Assembly (NCBI GenBank): GCA_015228695.1
Contig: JADGDA010000051.1
Span: 1-11,862 of the forward strand
Direction of reading: 5' to 3'
Source of the DNA: Alphaproteobacteria bacterium
GTDB taxonomy: Bacteria; Pseudomonadota; Alphaproteobacteria; Rhodospirillales; Rhodospirillaceae
Length of the DNA stretch: 11,862 nt
A program made the translations under genes and the position numbers. Every line of letters begins with the position of its first letter. Position 1 is the stretch's first letter. The notes beneath the pieces were generated by a model. That model ran no database searches and was not told the DNA's origin. It saw only the letters and a list, made by a program, of their open reading frames with translations. This document shows positions 7,227 through 11,862 of the stretch, in pieces.

Positions 7227-8606
7227 ATGCCGCTGACGTTCCACAATACCTTGACCCGCCGCAACGAGCCGTTCGAACCCATCGATCCCGGTCATGTGCG
7301 CATGTACGTCTGCGGGCCGACGGTCTATGACCGCGCCCATATCGGCAACGCGCGGCCCGTTCTGGTGTTCGACGTGGCGTACCGGCTGCTCCGGCTCCTG
7401 TATCCGAAGGTGACCTACGTCCGCAACATCACCGACGTGGACGACAAGATCAACGCCCGGGCCATCGACAGCGGCCGCTCCATCGCGGCCATCACCGAGG
7501 AAACCACCCGCCATTTCCACGAGGACATGGCGGCCCTGGGCGCGCTGCCGCCGGACGTGGAGCCCCGCGCCACCGCGCACATTCCCCACATGATCCACAT
7601 GATCGAAACCCTGATCGCCCGGGGCAACGCCTATGAGGCGGGGGGGCATGTGCTGTTCAGCGTGCCGTCCGATCCGAACTATGGGTGCCTGTCGGGACGG
7701 TCCCGCGACGAGATGATCGCCGGTGCCAGGGTCGAGGTGGCCCCCTATAAGGCCGATCCCGCCGATTTCGTACTGTGGAAGCCCTCCACCCCGGAGCTTC
7801 CCGGCTGGGAGAGCCCCTGGGGCCGGGGGCGGCCGGGATGGCATATCGAGTGCTCCGCCATGAGCCGGGAATATCTGGGCGAGACCTTCGACATTCACGG
7901 CGGCGGCCAGGATCTGGTCTTCCCCCATCACGAGAACGAGATCGCCCAGAGCACCTGCGCCCACGGGAAACCCTTTGTCCGCATCTGGCTGCACAACGGC
8001 TGGCTGATGGTCGAGGGCGAGAAGATGTCCAAGTCCCTGGGTAATTTCATCACCGTGCACGACCTGCTGAAGCAGGGAGTCCGGGGCGAGACCATCCGCC
8101 TGTGCATGTTGTCCGCCCATTACCACCAGCCGCTGGACTGGACCGCCGAAGGCGTGCGGCAGGCCAAACAAGCCCTCGATCGGTTCTATACCGCGTTGCG
8201 GGGCGCGCCCGAAACTCCCGAGCCGGGTCCGGCCCCGGCGGAGGTGGTGGCGGCCCTGGAGGACGACCTCAACACCCCGCGCGCCATTGCCGCGCTGCAC
8301 GAACGGGCGACCGCCCTCAACAAGGCGGGGACTCCGCAGGACAGGGCGCGCCTCAAGGGGGAGTTGCTGGCGGGGGGGGCTCTGCTCGGGCTGCTGTCCC
8401 AGGACCCCGATTCCTGGTTCAAGGCCGCCGCCGCCGAGGGAGGGCCGAGCGTCGAGGAGATCGAAACCCGGATCGCCCAGCGCAGGGCTGCCCGCGCCGC
8501 CCGCGACTTCGCCCTGGCCGACGGCATCCGGGATGCCCTGCTGAGGGAGGGAATCGTGCTGGAGGACTCCGCTTCCGGGACGACCTGGAAACGCTCCGGC
8601 GGGTGA
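7227..8606 (+). CDS. cysS: Cysteinyl-tRNA synthetase
   Basis: This class I aminoacyl-tRNA synthetase activates cysteine with ATP and charges tRNA-Cys in the cytosol. Its 459 residues match the family. The Rossmann catalytic domain has the HIGH-type motif HIGN at 38-41 and KMSKS at 266-270. The four zinc ligands that select cysteine fall at Cys29, Cys209, His234 and Glu238, almost exactly the E. coli numbering. HIECSAMS and HHENEIAQS surround the last three. A helical anticodon-binding region follows to the C-terminus. The ATG has GGAA (7216-7219) seven bases upstream. The gene lies 47 bases after the PBP gene and ends only four bases before a promoter-like sequence for the peptide locus. It appears intact. 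Its place beside a Cys-rich peptide system is probably chance. Confidence 0.98.
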   Translation: MPLTFHNTLTRRNEPFEPIDPGHVRMYVCGPTVYDRAHIGNARPVLVFDVAYRLLRLLYPKVTYVRNITDVDDKINARAIDSGRSIAAITEETTRHFHEDMAALGALPPDVEPRATAHIPHMIHMIETLIARGNAYEAGGHVLFSVPSDPNYGCLSGRSRDEMIAGARVEVAPYKADPADFVLWKPSTPELPGWESPWGRGRPGWHIECSAMSREYLGETFDIHGGGQDLVFPHHENEIAQSTCAHGKPFVRIWLHNGWLMVEGEKMSKSLGNFITVHDLLKQGVRGETIRLCMLSAHYHQPLDWTAEGVRQAKQALDRFYTALRGAPETPEPGPAPAEVVAALEDDLNTPRAIAALHERATALNKAGTPQDRARLKGELLAGGALLGLLSQDPDSWFKAAAAEGGPSVEEIETRIAQRRAARAARDFALADGIRDALLREGIVLEDSASGTTWKRSGG

Positions 8607-8609
8607 ACC

Positions 8610-8638
8610 TTGCCGGGCCGCAGGCTTGGTGCTAGGAT
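8610..8638 (+). promoter_or_regulatory. Probable promoter of the peptide / radical SAM operon
   Basis: TTGCCG (8610-8615) and TAGGAT (8633-8638) each match four of six sigma-70 consensus bases and have the ideal 17-base spacing. They begin four bases after the cysS stop, where a separate transcript for the downstream peptide gene would be expected to start. The implied leader is about 80 bases long. Confidence 0.42.
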
Positions 8639-8640
8639 GG

Positions 8641-8709
8641 CCTCTGCCCCGCCGGTTCTGGATGGAACAGAGGTGATGCGCGGGGCTTCCGGGTGCTGGA
8701 GTGCGCCCC
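8641..8709 (+). other. Structured leader of the peptide gene
   Basis: CCTCTG (8641-8646) pairs with CAGAGG (8668-8673), and GGGGC (8682-8686) with GCCCC (8705-8709). The second right arm is part of the palindrome CCCCATGGGG (8706-8715), which overlaps the GGGGG (8712-8716) that would be the ribosome binding site, eight bases before the ATG. Folding could therefore affect translation of the peptide. The stems are short and the sequence is GC-rich, so chance pairing is possible. Confidence 0.25.
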
Positions 8710-8724
8710 ATGGGGGATTGAAAG

Positions 8725-8913
8725 ATGACCGTGAAAGTCGATGAGATGGCTGCCGTGGGCAGTGATTCGTCCGTGCGGATCGTCGTCGAGGACGAGGAAT
8801 ATACCGTCGTATCCCTGTGCGACCGTCTGTCCTTGGCCCAGGACTCCGCCGCATACGTTTCCGAGTGCTGCGCGCCCTGCCCGAGCTATACGACGGTTCC
8901 CTGCTCCTGCTGA
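8725..8913 (+). CDS. Putative Cys-rich RiPP precursor peptide (substrate of the adjacent radical SAM enzymes)
   Basis: This 62-residue peptide is not one I recognise. The first 45 residues are polar and acidic (EDEE at 22-25) with one Cys (32) and no signal peptide or membrane segment. The last 15 carry five cysteines at 48, 49, 52, 60 and 62, in the pattern CC-x2-C-x7-C-x-C, ending in Cys. This leader-plus-cysteine-rich-tail shape, directly before two radical SAM/SPASM genes, is the usual look of a RiPP precursor. The likely role is therefore a substrate in which cysteines are cross-linked to backbone or side chains, or bind metal. That is inferred from composition and context. The ATG has GGGGG eight bases upstream. 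An overlapping 77-codon frame (8741-8974) was considered and rejected as a shadow. The maturase follows 57 bases later. Confidence 0.7.
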   Translation: MTVKVDEMAAVGSDSSVRIVVEDEEYTVVSLCDRLSLAQDSAAYVSECCAPCPSYTTVPCSC

Positions 8914-8920
8914 TCCCGAC

Positions 8921-8942
8921 GCGGGCGGCGTGACCCGCCCGT
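8921..8942 (+). other. Hairpin between precursor peptide and first maturase
   Basis: CGGGCGG (8922-8928) pairs perfectly with CCGCCCG (8935-8941) around a 6-base loop, with one more G-T pair outside. It lies 8 bases after the peptide stop and 18 bases before the maturase ribosome binding site. There is no T-tract. In RiPP operons a hairpin here often makes the precursor more abundant than the enzymes, by partial termination or by protecting the 3' end. That role is inferred. Confidence 0.4.
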
Positions 8943-8959
8943 TACCTGTTGGGGCGGAT

Positions 8960-8964
8960 GGAGG
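8960..8964 (+). promoter_or_regulatory. Ribosome binding site deciding the GTG start of the first radical SAM gene
   Basis: GGAGG lies six bases before GTG at 8971, the best Shine-Dalgarno match in the window. It supports a GTG start well upstream of the first in-frame ATG (codon 34). Confidence 0.75.
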
Positions 8965-8970
8965 ATACGG

Positions 8971-10464
8971 GTGAGCGGTTCTGAGTCTTCCGGCCCCCTC
9001 GCGGTGACGGGGAATTTGATTGCGTTGGAGCGCGGCTCCGACGAGCTGTTGCTTCTGAATTCGTTCCATATGCGCTCGCTGTACGTGGCGCGCGGGCGGG
9101 GCCGTATCCGGCAGATCCTGGCCGAGGCATCGCGGGGGCGCACCCTGGAAGGGTTGAAGTCCGCGTTCGCGCGCGACGGCGCCCTTATTCAGATGCTGCG
9201 GGACCATCTCATCCTGGTCGACACGACGGCGGAGGCGGAACGCTACGGCGCGGCGCAGATCGCCCGGGCCGCCGCCGGACCGCTCCTGAAGCCGCGGATG
9301 ACTGTGTATCTTCTGCTGACCGAGTCGTGCAATCTGGGGTGCATCTACTGCCTCAACGGGTCGGGGACGTATCACAAGGAGGCCCATTCGCGGATGACGC
9401 CGGAGGTCGCGTTGCAAAGCGTGACCGCCTGCCTCGACCAGTTGACTCCGGGGGGCCATCTGGAGGTGGCTTTCTTCGGCGGCGAGCCCCTGCTGAACTG
9501 GCCCATGGTCAAGGAGGTCATCCGCCTGTGCGGGACCGGGCTCGATCCCAGGCACGCCGACAAGAAAATCACCTATCATCTGACCAGCAATCTGACCCTT
9601 TGCCCTCCCGATCTGATCGGGGAGATCAAGGAGCACAGGATCACGGTGATGTCCGACATCGACGGCCCCGCCGATATCCACGACCGCTGCCGCCCCTTCC
9701 GCCACGGCAGGCCGTCCCACGCCCAGTCCGCCGAGACGATCCGCCGCCTGACGGATGCCGGGATTCCGGTGGCGCTGCGGGCGACGGTGACGTCGGTCAA
9801 CCAGCACCACATCCACGAGATCGCGGCCCACCACAAGGAGCTTGGGGCCAGCAATTCGGCCATCGTTCCGGTGTCTCCGATCAATTCCGACGGCGCGTTT
9901 CTTTCCGACGACCTTCTTCCCGACGTGGACACGATCGCCTCCGGATTGATCCGGGTCTATCACAGCGGACTCTGGGACAAGAAGACGCTGTTCCCCTTCA
10001 ACCAGTATCTCCTGAAACTCCGCCCCGGAGCGCGGCAGGTCACCGCCTGCGCCGCGCCCTCGGGCACGACCCCGGTAGTCCGGGTCAACGGCGACGTGTA
10101 CCTGTGCATCTATCTCGTCGGCCAGGAACGGCACCGTTTCGGAACCCTGGGGGCGCCCTGGGATCACCGTCCGCTGGTCGAAATGACCGAGGCGCTTCAC
10201 GTGGACAACGTGTCCGGTTGCGACGCCTGTTCGTGGCGTTACGCCTGCGGCGGCGGGTGCCCGGTGATCAAGCTGGCTCCGGTGGACGGCGCCGCCGGGG
10301 GGATAGGCAACAGCGCCAAGGCCCTGGAGTACGGACGGAAGATCAACTGCGAATTCACCCAGGCCATTTTGACCGAGCTGCTGTGGGACATGGCCGACGA
10401 GACGATGACCGGCATGGCCGACGCAAGGGCGGAACCGGGGTCCGACCGCACTCTCTACTGCTGA
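8971..10464 (+). CDS. Radical SAM/SPASM peptide maturase, first of two paralogues
   Basis: This 497-residue protein has the layout of enzymes that modify ribosomal peptides by radical chemistry. The radical SAM domain has SCNLGCIYC, with the CX3CX2C ligands Cys120, Cys124 and Cys127 for the SAM-binding 4Fe-4S cluster, and FFGGEP with GGEP at 170-173. The C-terminal SPASM domain shows the full seven-cysteine pattern CX13GX4C-gap-CX2CX5CX3C-gap-C (Cys360, 379, 417, 420, 426, 430, 460), expected to hold two auxiliary clusters. Residues about 14-85 look like a short beta-rich, winged-helix segment similar to PqqD/RRE leader-binding domains; this is a judgement by eye. The GTG start is supported by a strong GGAGG and by alignment with the next protein (TGNLIALERG versus TTNLISLERG). 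The last residue is Cys. The likely substrate is the peptide encoded just upstream, but the exact reaction is unknown. Confidence 0.9.
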   Translation: MSGSESSGPLAVTGNLIALERGSDELLLLNSFHMRSLYVARGRGRIRQILAEASRGRTLEGLKSAFARDGALIQMLRDHLILVDTTAEAERYGAAQIARAAAGPLLKPRMTVYLLLTESCNLGCIYCLNGSGTYHKEAHSRMTPEVALQSVTACLDQLTPGGHLEVAFFGGEPLLNWPMVKEVIRLCGTGLDPRHADKKITYHLTSNLTLCPPDLIGEIKEHRITVMSDIDGPADIHDRCRPFRHGRPSHAQSAETIRRLTDAGIPVALRATVTSVNQHHIHEIAAHHKELGASNSAIVPVSPINSDGAFLSDDLLPDVDTIASGLIRVYHSGLWDKKTLFPFNQYLLKLRPGARQVTACAAPSGTTPVVRVNGDVYLCIYLVGQERHRFGTLGAPWDHRPLVEMTEALHVDNVSGCDACSWRYACGGGCPVIKLAPVDGAAGGIGNSAKALEYGRKINCEFTQAILTELLWDMADETMTGMADARAEPGSDRTLYC

Positions 10465-10466
10465 TC

Positions 10467-11862
10467 ATGACCGGCGGCGCGCTTGGGCTGACAACCAATC
10501 TGATTTCTCTGGAACGGGGCGAGGGCGAGCTGCTCCTGGTCAACGCCTTTCACATGCGCCCCCTGCATGTGAAGCGGGGACGGGAGAAGGTCAAGCGCCT
10601 TCTCGCGGACATGGCGGCCCACGGGGGGACGGCGGAGTCCTGCGCGGCGGCCTTTGCCGCCGACGCCGCCCTTCTCCGCCTGTTCCTGGACCACCACATC
10701 CTCGTCGACGGCCCGGAGGTTCCCGGAGAGGCCTCCGTGTCTCCCCCCAAGACCAGGATGACCCTCTATCTCCTCCTGGGTGAGTCCTGCAATCTGGACT
10801 GCGTCTATTGCCTGGACGGGCCGGCGACCTATGAACGGCACGGCCGGGGGGAAATGAGCCCGGAGGTGGCGTTCCGGAGCGTGGAACGGTGCCTCGGCGA
10901 GGTCGTTCCCGGAGGTTCGGTGGAGGTGGCGTTCTTCGGCGGAGAGCCCTTGCTCCACTGGCCCCTGGTCAAACGGACGATCCGCCATTGCGAGGAGGTG
11001 CTGAAACCCGCTCATCCGGACAAGCGGATTCATTACCATCTCACCAGCAACCTCACCCTGTCGCCTCCCGATCTGGTGGAGTGGGTGATGCGGTACGACA
11101 TCACCATCGTCTGCGGAGTCGACGGCCCGCCGGATATTCAGGACCGTTGCCGGGTCAATCGCGGCGGGGGACCTACCCACGCCCGCACCGCCGCGACGGT
11201 CCGGCGGCTGGTGGAGGCCGGCGCGCGCGTCACCCTGCGGGCGACGATCCATTCGGCCAACCACGACCGGCTGGCAGAGGTGGCGGAGCACCATGCCGCG
11301 CTGGGGGCCGTCTCGTCCCTGTTCGTCCCGGTGCGGCCGACCAATTCCGACCGGGACATCTTTCCCGAGAACCTTCTCCCGGACCCGGACCGGATCGTCG
11401 CCGCTGCCCGGGACCTGGGGCGGGGCGCGCGCGATGCCTCCGTGCCGGAAGCCGAACCGTATAAGGCGAACCTGTTTCCGTTCAACGACTTCACGACGGA
11501 GATCCGTCCCGGAGTCCGCAACGTGGTCGCCTGCGGAGCCCCCCACGGAACGACCTTCGTGGTGCGGCCGAACGGCGACGTCTATCCCTGCATCTATCTG
11601 GTCGGACAGGAGCGCTATCGGTTGGGCGGGGTGGACGCGGGGTTGAGCCGGCGGCCCCTCGACGACATGATGACGGCGTTTCATGTGGACAACCGGGAGG
11701 ATTGCCGGGGATGCGCTTGGCGTTACGCCTGCGGGGGCGGGTGTCCGGTGATGAGTCTGGCCCGCGACGGCGCGGCGGAGGCGGGCTCGAAGGTGGACGA
11801 GTACTGCCGGAAGGTTACCTGCGGCCTCAGCCGGGCGCTGCTTGGCGACATGCTGTGGGCAT
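10467..11862 (+). CDS. Radical SAM/SPASM peptide maturase, second paralogue (3' end beyond window)
   Basis: The ATG at 10467 follows the stop of the first maturase after two bases, so the two are surely co-transcribed and probably translationally coupled. The frame stays open to the window edge (465 codons), so about 30 C-terminal residues may be missing. It has SCNLDCVYC with CX3CX2C at Cys108, 112 and 115, and GGEP at 158-161. The SPASM cysteines are 356, 375, 413, 416, 422, 426 and 452, plus an extra Cys447 absent from the first protein. It is a tandem duplicate: 39 of 56 residues are identical from the GG before EVAFFGGEP onward (residues 149-204, versus 161-216 in the first). The N-terminal RRE-like segment is also shared. 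Acidic and basic surface positions differ, which suggests divergent roles or substrates. Function is inferred from family and position. Confidence 0.9.
   Translation, partial: MTGGALGLTTNLISLERGEGELLLVNAFHMRPLHVKRGREKVKRLLADMAAHGGTAESCAAAFAADAALLRLFLDHHILVDGPEVPGEASVSPPKTRMTLYLLLGESCNLDCVYCLDGPATYERHGRGEMSPEVAFRSVERCLGEVVPGGSVEVAFFGGEPLLHWPLVKRTIRHCEEVLKPAHPDKRIHYHLTSNLTLSPPDLVEWVMRYDITIVCGVDGPPDIQDRCRVNRGGGPTHARTAATVRRLVEAGARVTLRATIHSANHDRLAEVAEHHAALGAVSSLFVPVRPTNSDRDIFPENLLPDPDRIVAAARDLGRGARDASVPEAEPYKANLFPFNDFTTEIRPGVRNVVACGAPHGTTFVVRPNGDVYPCIYLVGQERYRLGGVDAGLSRRPLDDMMTAFHVDNREDCRGCAWRYACGGGCPVMSLARDGAAEAGSKVDEYCRKVTCGLSRALLGDMLWA

Noticed and set aside
8710..8721. Three-codon upstream frame (ATG GGG GAT TGA) just before the peptide start
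   Set aside because: It overlaps the presumed ribosome binding site and is too short to support as a real control element. The ATG is part of the CCCCATGGGG palindrome.
7227..8913. Functional link between cysS and the Cys-rich peptide locus
   Set aside because: Both involve cysteine, but cysS is a complete housekeeping gene and the peptide locus seems to have its own promoter. Neighbourhood alone is not evidence of a shared role.
8741..8974. 77-codon frame overlapping the peptide gene, whose TGA overlaps the GTG of the first maturase
   Set aside because: The four-base overlap is tempting as translational coupling, but the product is Pro/Arg/Ala-rich without a meaningful motif, and there is no good ribosome binding site. 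The 8725 frame has the clustered cysteines and a better start. Conservation in homologues would decide.
1..11862. CRISPR arrays, insertion sequences, integrase or tRNA-borne attachment sites
   Set aside because: No spaced direct repeats, transposase or integrase frame, or repeat of the tRNA 3' end was seen by eye. The only direct repeat is the 27-bp tandem at 1931.

Overview
The window is about two-thirds G+C, and all of its long genes lie on the + strand. It looks like the chromosome of an alphaproteobacterium, probably in or near the Rhodospirillales. That rests on codon usage, the style of the tRNA and the mix of genes, and no taxonomic marker proves it.

The first 8.6 kb is ordinary housekeeping sequence. 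It holds the 3' end of an RlmD/TrmA-type RNA (uracil-5) methyltransferase (1-411); hldE/rfaE, which makes ADP-heptose for lipopolysaccharide (487-1950); and a 27-bp tandem repeat that copies the last codons and stop of hldE. A CAU-anticodon tRNA on the minus strand follows (2013-2089), most likely the lysidine-type tRNA-Ile2. Next come pyruvate phosphate dikinase (2379-5057) with a very strong GC hairpin behind it, a class A penicillin-binding protein (5164-7179) and cysteinyl-tRNA synthetase (7227-8606). These genes have separate jobs (rRNA modification, LPS, PEP/pyruvate metabolism, peptidoglycan, translation) and do not form one pathway.

The last 3.2 kb is a different kind of locus. Right after cysS there is a promoter-like sequence (8610-8638) and a structured leader. 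A 62-residue peptide gene follows (8725-8913), whose last 15 residues hold five cysteines. Then come two tandem, paralogous radical SAM/SPASM proteins (8971-10464, and 10467 to the window end, incomplete). Both carry the CX3CX2C cluster motif, a GGEP motif, a full seven-cysteine SPASM pattern and an N-terminal stretch resembling a peptide-binding RRE/PqqD fold. The simplest reading is a ribosomally made, post-translationally modified peptide (RiPP) system. In it the small Cys-rich peptide is the precursor, and one or both radical SAM enzymes install cross-links, possibly thioethers. I cannot assign it to a named RiPP class, and its export, protease and remaining genes would lie beyond the right edge.

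The intergenic regions are all under 300 bases. The longest (2090-2378) holds the putative ppdK promoter and an A-rich stretch.
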